From JARYGU01 sp033795365 (GTDB lineage Bacteria > Pseudomonadota > Alphaproteobacteria > Rhizobiales > Rhizobiaceae): DNA of 64,000 nt. The notes beneath the pieces are model-generated. The model was not told where the DNA came from and searched no databases. It saw nothing but the letters and a program-made list of their open reading frames with translations. Within the stretch, counting starts at the first letter, position 1. Each line of letters opens with the position of its first letter. The translations under genes were made by a program, and so were the position numbers. Location of the stretch: assembly GCA_033795365.1 (NCBI GenBank), contig JARYGU010000001.1, positions 62,001 through 126,000 on the forward strand, written 5' to 3'. Positions 53,227 to 62,519 of this stretch are shown here, piece by piece.

Positions 53227-53963
53227 TGGCTGCTGTGGACTCCGAGGTTGAGGTCGACCTTCATCACGAAGGAATCGCCGCGATAGAACGAACGCACGAA
53301 TTCGAACGGGCGCTGGCGGCTGTCGAAGGTCAGGCGCGTCAGCTTCAGGACGGGACTTCCCTCTTCGATCGCCAGCGAGCCGGCGGTGCGGGCATCCGCG
53401 GTCGCCGCCATCATCGTCTGCTCGCCGGTCGTGGGCGCGATGCCGAAATTCTCGCGGAGAATGTGATAGAGCGACTCCCGGCCGAAATCGGCAAGATCGA
53501 TCAACCCCGGCGCCAGCGCCGCGCTGACGTCCGTCGTCTCGATCGCCACCGGCTCGCCATCGACAAGACGGACACGGACGAGCCGATGGACGAGCCCATT
53601 GACCGGAAGCTTCAGCGCCTCCGCAGCGAGGTTGTCGGCTTTGCGGGTCTCCTGCAACACGACGATGCTGGAGCTCTTGTGCCCCTGCCTGGCCATCTCC
53701 TCGGTAAAGCCGGTGAGCGTCGAAAGCTTCTGCTCGATGACCGCGTGGGTCACGAAGGTGCCCTGTCCGACCCGTGCCTCGAGAAGACCGCGGCTGGTGA
53801 GGTGCTGCACCGCCTGACGGGCGGTCATGCGGCTGACGCCGAGCTCTCCGGCGAGAACGCGTTCGGACGCGATCTTCTCACCCACCTTCAGGCGGCCGGA
53901 CTGGATATCACCCGCGAGTCGTTCGGCGATCCTGAGATAAAGGGGAGCCTCCTGCTCGGCCAC
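53223..53963 (-). CDS. GntR-family regulator, HutC/NagR type
   Basis: A 246-residue regulator: GntR winged HTH (residues about 8-72; SERVLAGELGVSRMTARQAVQHLTSRGLLEARVGQGTFV) and a UTRA effector domain (about 90-235; ending LTFDSRQRPFEFVRSFYRGDSFVMKVDL). The GTG start is chosen because CGGAGG lies 7 nt before it; the ATG eight codons earlier has no ribosome site and would fall in the promoter/operator region. A NagR/DasR-like palindrome lies 34 bp upstream, so self-control and control of the importer are likely. Confidence 0.85.
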   Translation of the reverse strand: MAEQEAPLYLRIAERLAGDIQSGRLKVGEKIASERVLAGELGVSRMTARQAVQHLTSRGLLEARVGQGTFVTHAVIEQKLSTLTGFTEEMARQGHKSSSIVVLQETRKADNLAAEALKLPVNGLVHRLVRVRLVDGEPVAIETTDVSAALAPGLIDLADFGRESLYHILRENFGIAPTTGEQTMMAATADARTAGSLAIEEGSPVLKLTRLTFDSRQRPFEFVRSFYRGDSFVMKVDLNLGVHSSQ

Positions 53964-53996
53964 GCGCCATCCTCCGGTATGGTCCAATTATATGGA

Positions 53997-54008
53997 TGGT
54001 ATAGACCA
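53997..54008. promoter_or_regulatory. HutC/NagR-type operator candidate
   Basis: TGGTATAGACCA, a TGGT-N4-ACCA palindrome close to the TGGTCTAGACCA core of NagR/DasR-type sites. It lies just upstream of the GntR gene, the first gene of the SIS-importer operon. A partial second site (TGGTCCAAT) is on its start-proximal side. Confidence 0.65.
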
Positions 54009-54066
54009 ATATCGAAATTGCAAGAGATAAATCGGGTTTCTCAACCCGGCGCGACCGCAGCCAGGA

Positions 54067-55560
54067 TCAGGTCCCTAGAAGCCGGTCCCGGTGGTCCCGG
54101 TAGCGGCGAAGTGCAACCTCATAGGCCGTCCGCGTTCCGATATCCGGGTGATAGCAGGCGCTGCCGCCGCAGACCGAGCGCGATGCCGCGCGGATCTCGG
54201 GGAAATGCTTAAGCGCGGTAGCGATCAGGAGCGCAGCGCCGCGCGCGCCGAACTGCGTGCCGCTCGGAACGATCACCTTCTTCTGCAGCACGTCGGCGAT
54301 CATCTGGCTCCAGAAAGGGCTCTGGCTGCCGCCCCCGGTCAGCACGACCTGATCCCCCTCGAATTCCAGCGCATCGAAAAGGTCGCGCAGCGCCAGGGCC
54401 ACGCCTTCGAAGACGGCGCGGAAGAGTTCCGCCCGGCCGTGTCGGGACGTGAGCCCCGCGAATTGCGCCCGCGCGTCGGGCGAGACGACCGGTGCGATGA
54501 TGCCGCTTTCGCTGAGATAGGGCAGATAAGTGAGATCGCGCGCGCCGATCGGGATATCGCTCACCAGGGAGGTGACCTGCGCATAGCGGTCCGCGGCGTC
54601 GGCGAGATCGGGCGCCAGGGCACGGATGGCCCAGTCGAGATTGAGCGTACCCGCGACGTTGACCATGGAGCGATACCAGACGTCGCCTGGAAGCGAAAAA
54701 AGCAGACCTAGGTCTGGAGGCGTGAACACCGGCCTGTCATGACAGACGCCCACCATGCAGGTCGTGCCCAGTACGGCCGTGGCCGTTCCTGCCGCAAGAC
54801 CGCCGGCGCCGATGACGGTAGCCGCCACGTCCCCTGCCCCGATCGCAACCGGCAGGCCTTCCGCAAGCCCGGTCATGGCCGCTGCTTCCGCGGTCAGGCC
54901 GGATTGCGTCGTCTCCGAATCGAAAATCGGCGGCAGCAGGTGAGCATGGCCGTCTAGGCCGAAAAGCGTGACCATCTCGGCGCTGCGCCATCTCTTTTCG
55001 GCGCTGCCGGGAATGACCGCCGCCTCGCTGCGATCCGTCGCCGCAAGGCCGGTCAGCTTCATCCGGATGAAATCCTTGTAGCTCATGACATATGCGGCGC
55101 GGGAGATCACCTCCGGCTCGTTCTGCACCAGCCAGGCGAGCACCGGCAGGGTACAGCCCTGCTGCATGACCGAACCGGAGGAACGGAAGATGCGCGACAT
55201 GAGGTTCGAATCTTCGGCGATCATCCGGTCTATGATCGTCTGGCTGCGGCTGTCTTCCCAATTGACGCCGGGGCGAAGCGCATTGCCCTCCGCATCGACT
55301 ACCCAGGCGCCGACCATGGCGGCAGAAATCCCGATGCCTCGGATCTCCGACGCATCGAGCCCGCTGACCTCGAAAGCTTCCGTGACCACTTCGATGACCG
55401 CATGCCAGCAGATATCCGGATCGAGTTCGCACCAGCCGGCTTTCGGCCGGCTCATCGGCGTTCGCCGCGACGCTTCCGAAATCTGATGTCCGGCCAAGTC
55501 GAATATCGCCGCCTTGCAGAGCGTCGAGCCTGCATCCAGCCCGATAAAATAAGTACCCAT
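54067..55560 (-). CDS. FGGY-family carbohydrate kinase
   Basis: A 497-residue sugar kinase. ATP/sugar motifs: FIGLDAGSTLCKAAIFD at the start, GISAAMVGAWVVD, AIGAGDVAATVIGAGGL in the middle and the FGGY signature region VVLTGGGSQSPFWSQMIADVL. It resembles xylulokinase/gluconokinase relatives; substrate unknown. Start is at MGTYFIGLDAGST; an in-frame ATG 11 codons earlier is closer to GGGAGA but adds residues not typical of the family. It lies between two GntR-type genes on the same strand and may phosphorylate the sugar taken in by the adjacent importer. Confidence 0.85.
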   Translation of the reverse strand: MGTYFIGLDAGSTLCKAAIFDLAGHQISEASRRTPMSRPKAGWCELDPDICWHAVIEVVTEAFEVSGLDASEIRGIGISAAMVGAWVVDAEGNALRPGVNWEDSRSQTIIDRMIAEDSNLMSRIFRSSGSVMQQGCTLPVLAWLVQNEPEVISRAAYVMSYKDFIRMKLTGLAATDRSEAAVIPGSAEKRWRSAEMVTLFGLDGHAHLLPPIFDSETTQSGLTAEAAAMTGLAEGLPVAIGAGDVAATVIGAGGLAAGTATAVLGTTCMVGVCHDRPVFTPPDLGLLFSLPGDVWYRSMVNVAGTLNLDWAIRALAPDLADAADRYAQVTSLVSDIPIGARDLTYLPYLSESGIIAPVVSPDARAQFAGLTSRHGRAELFRAVFEGVALALRDLFDALEFEGDQVVLTGGGSQSPFWSQMIADVLQKKVIVPSGTQFGARGAALLIATALKHFPEIRAASRSVCGGSACYHPDIGTRTAYEVALRRYRDHRDRLLGT

Positions 55561-55722
55561 CGAGAACCCTGTCTTGAACGCGGAAGAAAGCATCGTTCTC
55601 CCGTCATTGTAATTCAGGGGACGCAATAGACCTCAGTCAGAACCAATATGCAACAAACATAAAACCATTCTAATACCTCTTACCCGCGAAAACGGGCCTG
55701 GCAGCACAACGAACGGCAGAGA

Positions 55723-56466
55723 TCAGACATCGAGTTCGGACGACATGAAGAAGCGGTCGCCGCGAAACAACGAGCGGGTGAATTCCACTGCGCGGCCCGT
55801 TTGCGAGAAGCCGAGGCGCTGTATGACCAGAAGCGGCGTGCCCTGCGAGACGGCAAGATGCCCGGCCTGTTCCCATGTGGCCGCGGTCGCGCCGTAGCGC
55901 TGCACCATCTTCACCGGCCTGGATCCCACCTCCGACATCGCGGAATAGAGCGACGTGGTACCGTCATATTCGACCGGGACGGCTTCGACGGGCAAGACCG
56001 AGAGTTCGAGCGAAACCGGCTGCTGATCGGCAAAGCGAAGGCGCTCCAGCCGCAACACGCGCGATCCCGGCGCCAGCCCGAGATGGAAGGATTCGTCCGG
56101 GCTGACCAGCGCCCTGCGGCTGCCGAGCACCTTGGAATTCGGCGCCATTCCGCGGCTTTCCATGTCCTGCGTGAAGCCGGTCAAGGGAGCCTTGGGTGCC
56201 ATGACTCCGGGAGAAATGAAATTGCCGGCGCCGGGGCGCCGGTCGATCACGCCGGCGGCCTCCAGGAAATCGAGCGCCCGGCGAAGGGTCGTGCGCGACA
56301 CCGTGAAAATCTCGCAGAGGACCCGCTCGGCTGGCAGCGCGTCGCCTGCCGAGAGATGGCCTTGCTGGACCGCCTGACGGATGACCTGGGCCACGGCGGC
56401 GCTGCGAAGCCCGTGCGGTTGCTCCGCGATTCCCGCCTGAAGAAAGGATACCAGGCTGTTCGTCAT
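55723..56466 (-). CDS. GntR-family regulator, HutC type, second copy
   Basis: A 247-residue regulator with a GntR HTH (about 25-85; PAERVLCEIFTVSRTTLRRALDFLEAAGVIDRRPGAGNFI) and a UTRA domain (LTGFTQDMESRGM to FTRSLFRGDRFFMSSEL). It is clearly related to the GntR protein encoded 1.8 kb further on, but the N-terminus differs. It precedes the FGGY kinase gene (162 bp gap) and probably controls it. A TGGT-N4-ACCA palindrome lies 99 bp upstream of the start. Confidence 0.85.
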   Translation of the reverse strand: MTNSLVSFLQAGIAEQPHGLRSAAVAQVIRQAVQQGHLSAGDALPAERVLCEIFTVSRTTLRRALDFLEAAGVIDRRPGAGNFISPGVMAPKAPLTGFTQDMESRGMAPNSKVLGSRRALVSPDESFHLGLAPGSRVLRLERLRFADQQPVSLELSVLPVEAVPVEYDGTTSLYSAMSEVGSRPVKMVQRYGATAATWEQAGHLAVSQGTPLLVIQRLGFSQTGRAVEFTRSLFRGDRFFMSSELDV

Positions 56467-56565
56467 ATGCTCCCCTGTCGCTCGACCGCCTCACCCGCAC
56501 AGGCAGCCTGCCCATGGACCAAAAGAAGCAACAGGGCCTCCCTGAAGCAGGTCCGGCCCTTGAAG

Positions 56566-56577
56566 TGGTAAATACCA
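56566..56577. promoter_or_regulatory. HutC/NagR-type operator candidate, second site
   Basis: TGGTAAATACCA is a perfect 12-bp palindrome with the same TGGT-N4-ACCA half-sites as the operator before the other GntR gene; a TTGG half-site follows. It stands upstream of the second GntR regulator gene. Confidence 0.6.
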
Positions 56578-56704
56578 ATTGCAAAACCAATAAGATACCT
56601 ATCTGGCAAGCGCGGTCAATCTTCCGGCTGCCGTTCTGTAAGGCCGAGAGTACATATCGCCTGCCAACCGTCACCGCCATCACGACGGAGCGGAACCGCA
56701 CCCA

Positions 56705-57487
56705 TCATGCCGCAAGAGCGTCGGCCCGCCGCTTGACGGCCAGCGCGATCATCGCCACGGCGATCGTTCCCACGATGAAGATGAATGCGGCGGCCGCGAT
56801 CGCCGGGCTGATATTCTCGCGAATTGTCGAGAACATCTGACGGGCGAGCGTGCGCTGATTCGGCCCTGCGACGAAGAGCGTCAGCACCACCTCGTCGAGC
56901 GAAGTAGCAAAGGCGAGCACCGCTCCCGAAAGCACGCCCGGCATCGCCAGGGGTAGCGTCACCCGCCGGAAAACCTTGGACGGGCTTGCGCCAAGGCTCT
57001 CGGCGGCGAGCTCCACCCGCTGGTCGATCCCCGCGAGTGCGCCGCTCACGCTGACAACCACAAAGGGTATGGCGACCACCGTGTGCGCGATGATCACGCC
57101 GATATAGCTGTTTGATATTCCAATCCTCACGAACAGAACCTGCATGCCGACCCCCAGCACGACGGCCGGAACAACCATCGGCAGCAGGAAGAGCGTCTTC
57201 ACCGCGCCGAGAAACCATATCCTGCGGTTGCGCAGCCCCAGCGAGGCCGCCGTCCCGAGCGCGGTTGCCAGCAATGTCGTTCCGAACCCGATGATCAGGC
57301 TGTTGACGATCGAGCGGCGCCATGCATCGGCCGTGACCAGTTCCTCGAACCAGCGCGTCGAGAAGGCCGGAATCGGATAGTTGAGGAAGACGCTGGACGT
57401 GAACGCCAGCGGCAGGATCGCCAGAAGCGGCGCCAGAAGAAAAATGACCACCATCAGGGCGAAGAGCAGTTTCGCGATCCTGAACAT
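56705..57487 (-). CDS. polyamine-type ABC permease (PotC class)
   Basis: A 260-residue permease with six helices. EAA loop RVELAAESLGASPSKVFRRVTLPLAMPGVLSGAVLAFATSLDEVV, where the SLDEVV end is typical of PotC. N-terminus ALMVVIFLLAPLLAILPLAFTSS. AGGAGGAG is a strong ribosome site before the ATG. Last gene of the importer operon, one base after the PotB-type gene. Confidence 0.87.
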   Translation of the reverse strand: MFRIAKLLFALMVVIFLLAPLLAILPLAFTSSVFLNYPIPAFSTRWFEELVTADAWRRSIVNSLIIGFGTTLLATALGTAASLGLRNRRIWFLGAVKTLFLLPMVVPAVVLGVGMQVLFVRIGISNSYIGVIIAHTVVAIPFVVVSVSGALAGIDQRVELAAESLGASPSKVFRRVTLPLAMPGVLSGAVLAFATSLDEVVLTLFVAGPNQRTLARQMFSTIRENISPAIAAAAFIFIVGTIAVAMIALAVKRRADALAA

Positions 57488-57488
57488 T

Positions 57489-58661
57489 TCAGCTCCTCCT
57501 CGGGTCTTCGGCCGAAAGCCTGCCATAGACGGCATAGAGCAGGATGGTGACCACCAGAAGCACGAGGCCGAGCGCTCCCGCCATGCCCCAATTGGCCGAT
57601 CCGGTCGCATAGAAGGCGATCACCGAACTGATCATCTGGTCGCCCGGCCCGCCGATAAGCGCCGGGGTGATGTAGTACCCGATCGCCGACATGAAGACGA
57701 GCAGCGCACCGGACGCAAGCCCACGGGAGCTAAGCGGCAGGAGGACGCGCAGGAAGGCCTTGAGCGGAGTCGCGCCGAGCGAGGCGGCCGCCGGCATCAG
57801 GTTTTTCGGAATGGAGATGAGGACGCTGTAGATGGGCAGCACCATGAAAGGCAGGAGCACATGGGTCATGGCGATGACGACCCCGGTCCTGTTGAAGATC
57901 AGCGGAAGCGGGCTGTCCGTCAGGCCGAGGGCCCGCAGGATTTCGTTTATCAACCCCTGTTCCTGGAGCAGGATGAACCAGGCTGCCGTCCGCACGAGCA
58001 AGGAGGTCCAGAGCGGCAGGAGAACGGCGGCGAGCAGCAGATTGCGTTTCCAGCCATCCATCGAAGCGGCCACCATTGCATAGGGAAAGCCGATTGCGGC
58101 ACAGGCGATCGTTACAAGGGCTGCGATCCAGAACGTGCGAAGCATGATGACCCGGTTGGCCGATGCGTCGGGAGGCAGCGAGACGATGTTGCCGGAACTG
58201 TCGCGCGCGAGGTCGAGCGCAGCAAGCAGGTGCCTGTCAGTGGTCGGAGAAAGAGCATCCGCTATCGCCACCCAGAACTGCGGCCTTTGCCACCGCGGAT
58301 CGATTCCGGCAAGATCCGGCGGATCGTCGTTGTCGCGGAGAGCGGAAATGGTCTTCGACATCAGAGTCCGAAAACCCGACTGCGCGCTGTTGAGGCGGCG
58401 GACCATGTCTCCGACGGCTTGGGTATCCGTCGCCTGCCTGAGATCGGCGATGAGAGCGGCCTCCATCTCCGGTGTCGGCGGCGATTGGCGGTCCCAGCCG
58501 CGCGCCGCTTCCGCCGTTTGCGGCAGGATGCGAAGGACCGCAGTGTCCGAAACGGCCTGCGACATCATGGTGACGATCGGCCAGACGAAGAAAAGCAGGA
58601 CGAACAGGAGCAACGGCGCAAGCAGGAGAAGCGCGCCGGCATTTTTCGCTCGCCCTCTCAT
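57489..58661 (-). CDS. polyamine-type ABC permease (PotB class) with long extra loop
   Basis: A 390-residue permease, about 100 longer than E. coli PotB. The first helix (LLLLAPLLLFVLLFFVWPIVTMM) is followed by about 130 soluble residues (about 40-170) rich in charged residues, before helix 2 (TFWIAALVTIACAAIGFPYAMV). The rest is standard with EAA loop PAAASLGATPLKAFLRVLLPLSSRGLASG. The loop would lie in the periplasm and may touch the binding protein. Similar long forms occur in rhizobial importers. Overlaps the ATPase gene by 4 bp. Confidence 0.87.
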   Translation of the reverse strand: MRGRAKNAGALLLLAPLLLFVLLFFVWPIVTMMSQAVSDTAVLRILPQTAEAARGWDRQSPPTPEMEAALIADLRQATDTQAVGDMVRRLNSAQSGFRTLMSKTISALRDNDDPPDLAGIDPRWQRPQFWVAIADALSPTTDRHLLAALDLARDSSGNIVSLPPDASANRVIMLRTFWIAALVTIACAAIGFPYAMVAASMDGWKRNLLLAAVLLPLWTSLLVRTAAWFILLQEQGLINEILRALGLTDSPLPLIFNRTGVVIAMTHVLLPFMVLPIYSVLISIPKNLMPAAASLGATPLKAFLRVLLPLSSRGLASGALLVFMSAIGYYITPALIGGPGDQMISSVIAFYATGSANWGMAGALGLVLLVVTILLYAVYGRLSAEDPRRS

Positions 58662-59728
58662 GGTGCGATGATCCGGCAGTCGGCGGGATGAAACTCGGCG
58701 ACGACGCCGGCACCCGGCTGCCATTCCGGAGCCTTGCGGTCGAGCCTGACGACGAAGCCATGCCCCGCGCCGTCGAGTTGCACGCGCAGGTGATCTCCCT
58801 GATAGACGCAGTCCGCGACCTTGGCCGCAAAGCTGTTGCGCGCCTCGCCGGCTCCGTTCTTCAACTCGATCCGTTCGGGGCGGACCGACAGAAGCACATC
58901 CTGCCCGGCACGAACGGCGTTTGCGGACCTCGCGATCACATGCCCGCCGCCCTTCAGCGCTATACGGGCCTCGCCCTCGCCGGCGCTTTCCACGACGCCT
59001 TCCGCCAGATTGGTCTCGCCGATGAATTCGGCGACGAAGCGCGTACGGGGTTCGTCGTAGATCTCCCGCGGCGTTCCGATCTGCTCGATCTTGCCTTTGT
59101 TGAAGACCGCGATGCGATCGGACATCGTGAGAGCCTCCGACTGGTCATGCGTCACAAAGACGATCGTCAGACCGAGACGGTTGTGCAGGGCGCGGATATC
59201 GAGCTGCATCTGCTCGCGAAGCTGCTTGTCCAGCGCTCCGAGCGGCTCGTCCATCAAGACCACCCGCGGCTCGAAAACCAGGGCGCGGGCGAGCGCCACG
59301 CGCTGCTGCTGGCCACCCGAAAGCTGCGCCGGCCAGCGGTCGCGCATCGCCGAAAGCTGCACCATGTCGAGTGCCCGCACGACGCGTTTGTCGATCTCGG
59401 ACTTCGAAAGCCCGCGCATCTGCAGGGGAAAGGCTATGTTTTCGCCGACATTCATATGCGGAAAAAGCGCGTAGCTCTGGAAGACGACGCCCATGTCGCG
59501 CCGGTAGGTCGGCACGTCGTTCACCGGCTCGCCGTCCACGAAGATGATGCCTTTGGTCGGCGGCTCGAAGCCGGCAAGCATCATCAGCAATGTCGTCTTG
59601 CCGGATCCGGAAGGACCCAGCAGGCTGACGAATTCGCCCTTTGCGATGTCCAGATTGAGATTTTCGACCACGCATAGCGGGCCATACCATTTGCTGATGC
59701 CGTCGAAGCGGATGCGGATGTCGGTCAA
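58658..59728 (-). CDS. polyamine-type ABC transporter ATPase (PotA class)
   Basis: A 356-residue ATPase with TOBE domain. Walker A GPSGSGKTT, signature LSGGQQQRVALARAL, Walker B VVLMDEPLGALDKQLR, H-loop FVTHDQSEALTMSDRI, then GETNLAEG and SVRPERIEL in the regulatory domain. Follows the binding-protein gene after a 176-bp gap containing a stem-loop. Confidence 0.9.
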   Translation of the reverse strand: MTDIRIRFDGISKWYGPLCVVENLNLDIAKGEFVSLLGPSGSGKTTLLMMLAGFEPPTKGIIFVDGEPVNDVPTYRRDMGVVFQSYALFPHMNVGENIAFPLQMRGLSKSEIDKRVVRALDMVQLSAMRDRWPAQLSGGQQQRVALARALVFEPRVVLMDEPLGALDKQLREQMQLDIRALHNRLGLTIVFVTHDQSEALTMSDRIAVFNKGKIEQIGTPREIYDEPRTRFVAEFIGETNLAEGVVESAGEGEARIALKGGGHVIARSANAVRAGQDVLLSVRPERIELKNGAGEARNSFAAKVADCVYQGDHLRVQLDGAGHGFVVRLDRKAPEWQPGAGVVAEFHPADCRIIAP

Positions 59729-59812
59729 GCGGATTCTCCAGCTACAGTGCCGCGCCCTTGAAAGCGGCCACCGATGAGGGCCGCAAAGGCGGAAGTCCGA
59801 TCAGGGAGGCAG

Positions 59813-59838
59813 CGCCACGCCCGGTTTCGAGCGTGGCG
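59813..59838 (-). terminator. intercistronic stem-loop after PotD-like gene
   Basis: Perfect 8-nt arms CGCCACGC (59813-59820) and complement (59831-59838) with a 10-nt loop, no U-tract on the minus strand. It lies between the binding-protein and ATPase genes of one operon and could stabilise the upstream message. Confidence 0.5.
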
Positions 59839-59904
59839 TTTGTTGCGGACGAAGGCAAGCGGAGCAGCGACGCTCCGTCTGCGATCGCCCTGCCTGCGGG
59901 TCGG

Positions 59905-60954
59905 CTACTGCGCCAGCCAGGCATTGAACCGCTGGGTCAATGCCTCGGAATTGTCGATCCAGAAATCGACATTGAGCGGAATGGCTTCCTTGAGATTCTC
60001 GGTGTTCGTCGGCAGCTCCGAGGTATATTCCGCCGGCACCTTGCCGGCCGCCTCGATATTGGGAAGCCCGTAGGCGATATAGGCCGGCAATTTCACCTGG
60101 TTTTCCGCCTGGCTGGCGAAGGCGATGAAATCCTGCCCGGCATCCTTGTTTTCCGCGTCTTTCAAAACCACCCAGCTGTCGATCGCATAGATGCTGCCCG
60201 GCCATACGACCTTGAAGTTCTTTCCTTCCGTGCGGTTGATGCCGGTGATGCGGCCGTTGTAGGCCGAGGCCATCACCACCTCGCCGGAGGCGAGGAACTG
60301 CAGCGGCTGCGCGCCCGCCTCCCACCAGACGATGTTCGGGCGCAGCTCGTCGAGCTTCTTGAACGCGCGCTCGACCCCCTCTGGCGTGGAGAGGACGTCA
60401 TAGAGCTCTTCCTTCTTGACGCCATCCGCCAGGAGCGCGAATTCGAGCGTGTATTTCGCGCCTTTGCGCAGCGAGCGCTTGCCAGGGAATTTCTGCACGT
60501 CCCAGAAATCCGCCCAGGACGTCGGTCCGTCCGAAAGCTTCGCGCCATCATAGGCGATCGCGGTCGACCAGACGATGGCGCCGACGCCGCAGTCGTTCAC
60601 CGCCTCGGGCAGGAACTTGTCCTTTCCGCCCATCTTGTCCCAGTCGATCGTCTCGAACATCCCGTCGGCACAGCCGAGAGCCAGTTCCTCGGCTTCGACC
60701 TGAACGACATCCCAGTTCGGCGTTCCGGCCTTCACCTTTGCCTGCAGGACGCCGTAGCCGCCGTCCCAGGATTCGTCGAGAAGCGGCTTGCCGGCCTTTT
60801 CCGAGAACGGCTTGAAATAGATCTCCCTTTGCGCTTCCTGATAATTGCCTCCCCAGGAAACCACCGTCAGATCGCGCGCGGCGGCGGACACCGCGAGGCC
60901 GGCCGTGAGCGCCAGCACAGTGCCGATGAGAGCGGTTTTCTTGTATATTTTCAT
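59905..60954 (-). CDS. periplasmic polyamine-like binding protein (PotD class)
   Basis: A 349-residue binding protein of the PotD/PotF type. Signal peptide MKIYKKTALIGTVLALTAGLAVSAAA. Family parts: LTVVSWGGNYQEAQREIYFKPF, GTPNWDVVQVEAEELALGC and WWEAGAQPLQFLASGEVVMASAYNGRI. The second of two ATGs is chosen since AAAAGGGG lies 7 nt from it but abuts the first. The ligand may be a polyamine, GABA or related amine; the adjacent aminotransferase supports an amine. Confidence 0.86.
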   Translation of the reverse strand: MKIYKKTALIGTVLALTAGLAVSAAARDLTVVSWGGNYQEAQREIYFKPFSEKAGKPLLDESWDGGYGVLQAKVKAGTPNWDVVQVEAEELALGCADGMFETIDWDKMGGKDKFLPEAVNDCGVGAIVWSTAIAYDGAKLSDGPTSWADFWDVQKFPGKRSLRKGAKYTLEFALLADGVKKEELYDVLSTPEGVERAFKKLDELRPNIVWWEAGAQPLQFLASGEVVMASAYNGRITGINRTEGKNFKVVWPGSIYAIDSWVVLKDAENKDAGQDFIAFASQAENQVKLPAYIAYGLPNIEAAGKVPAEYTSELPTNTENLKEAIPLNVDFWIDNSEALTQRFNAWLAQ

Positions 60955-61014
60955 TGTCATTCCCCTTTTCTGGTTGATGAACCCCGGCTTTTTGCCGGGG
61001 GTATGCTTCGGCTC

Positions 61015-62400
61015 CTATCCTTTCACCGTTCCGGCCGAAAGCCCGGCCAGCGTGGCATCCAGTCCCTTGCGGAAGGCGGCGAGAAGTTCGTCGACTTGCC
61101 CCTCGCTTATGATCAGCGGCGGGCAGAAGGCGAGCGCGTCTCCCATGTTCCGGCTGATGACGCCGCCTTGCTGCAGTTGTGCATTGGCAAGCGCGCCGAG
61201 TTGGCCGGGTTCGGCGAGGCCGGTCTTCGCCTGCCGGTCGGTCACCAGTTCCACCGCCGCGATGAGGCCGGTGCCGCGCACCTCGCCGACGAGCGGATGG
61301 TCCAAAAGCGTCCTCAGACCCGCCTGCAACCTTCCGCCGACCGCCGCGGCATGCTCGACCAGGCCTTCCTCCTCGATGATGCGGATCGTTTCCAGGGCAA
61401 CGGCCGCCGGAACGGGATGGCCGCCCGCCGTAAATCCGTGGCCCAAGGTTCCGATCCTTCCGCTTTCCTCGCGGATCGGCTGGTAGACCTTCTCGTTGAT
61501 CATCAGTGCCGAAGCGGGAAGATAGGACGAGGAAAGCTGCTTCGACATCACCATGATGTCCGGGCGGATCGCGAAAGTCTCGCTTCCGAACATTTTTCCC
61601 GTGCGCCCGAATCCGCAGATGACCTCGTCGGCCACCAGCAGGATGCCGTATTTTTCGAGAACGGCCTGGACCTTCTCCCAATAGGTGCGCGGCGGCACGA
61701 CCACGCCGCCGGCGCCCATGACCGGCTCCCCGAAAAAGGCCGCGATGGTTTCCGGCCCTTCGGCGAGGATCGTCTCCTCGAGCTCCCGCGCAAGCCGGGT
61801 TGCGAACGCCTCCTCGCTCTCGTCCGGCAAGGCTTCGCGCCAGTGATGCGGGCAGGTCATGCGCAGCACGCCGGGCACGATGAGATCGAACGAGTTGTGG
61901 TTGTTCGGCAGGCTCGTCAGACACGAGGCGGCGATCGTCACCCCGTGATAGGCCCGATTTCTGACGATGATCTTCTTGCGCGTCGGCTCACCGAGTGCGT
62001 TGGAGCGGTACCAGATCAGCTTCAGCGCGGTGTCGATCGCTTCCGAGCCTGAATTCGTGAAGAAAACCTTGCTCATCGGCACGGGAGCGAGGCTTACCAG
62101 CTTCTCCGCGAGATCGATGACCGGGCCATGCGACTTGTGGCTGAACGTATGGTAGTAGGGCAGCCGTTCCATCTGCGCGGCCGCGGCCTTGACGAGCCGT
62201 TTCTCGCTGAAGCCGAGTGCGACGCTCCAGAGCCCCGCCATCGCCTCGATATAGCGCTTTCCCGAATTGTCGTAGACGTAAACGCCCTCCCCGCGGTCGA
62301 TGACGAGCGGACCGGTTTCTTCGTGCTTCACGGCATTTGTATAGCCATGAAGATGATAGGCGATGTCCCGCCCCTCGGCTGAATTCGGCGTGACTGTCAT
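61015..62400 (-). CDS. class III aminotransferase (diamine/omega-amino acid type)
   Basis: A 461-residue PLP enzyme of fold type I, class III. The PLP lysine is K287 in PDIMVMSKQLSSSYLP; other motifs are FTNSGSEAIDTALKL, YHGVTIAA, and LLVADEVICGFGRTG. The group contains SpuC-like putrescine- or beta-alanine-pyruvate transaminases. AAGGGG precedes the ATG by 8 nt. Located in an operon with a polyamine-type importer and L-2-hydroxyglutarate oxidase, it probably removes the amino group of the imported substrate (inference). Confidence 0.85.
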   Translation of the reverse strand: MTVTPNSAEGRDIAYHLHGYTNAVKHEETGPLVIDRGEGVYVYDNSGKRYIEAMAGLWSVALGFSEKRLVKAAAAQMERLPYYHTFSHKSHGPVIDLAEKLVSLAPVPMSKVFFTNSGSEAIDTALKLIWYRSNALGEPTRKKIIVRNRAYHGVTIAASCLTSLPNNHNSFDLIVPGVLRMTCPHHWREALPDESEEAFATRLARELEETILAEGPETIAAFFGEPVMGAGGVVVPPRTYWEKVQAVLEKYGILLVADEVICGFGRTGKMFGSETFAIRPDIMVMSKQLSSSYLPASALMINEKVYQPIREESGRIGTLGHGFTAGGHPVPAAVALETIRIIEEEGLVEHAAAVGGRLQAGLRTLLDHPLVGEVRGTGLIAAVELVTDRQAKTGLAEPGQLGALANAQLQQGGVISRNMGDALAFCPPLIISEGQVDELLAAFRKGLDATLAGLSAGTVKG

Positions 62401-62519
62401 CGGGTCGGCCCCTTGTCGTTCAAAGGAAAGTTATAGTTTTTCTGCAATGTCGCAACCTCTCTTGTCATTCGATTTTCCGCTTCAACCCCGATGAAGACGA
62501 AGCATTTCCACACTCGTCC

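Noticed and set aside
59758..62052. 764-codon plus-strand open frame
   Set aside because: Lies antisense to the PotD-like and aminotransferase genes; the translation has the His/Arg/Gly-rich look of a GC-rich shadow frame and no domain.
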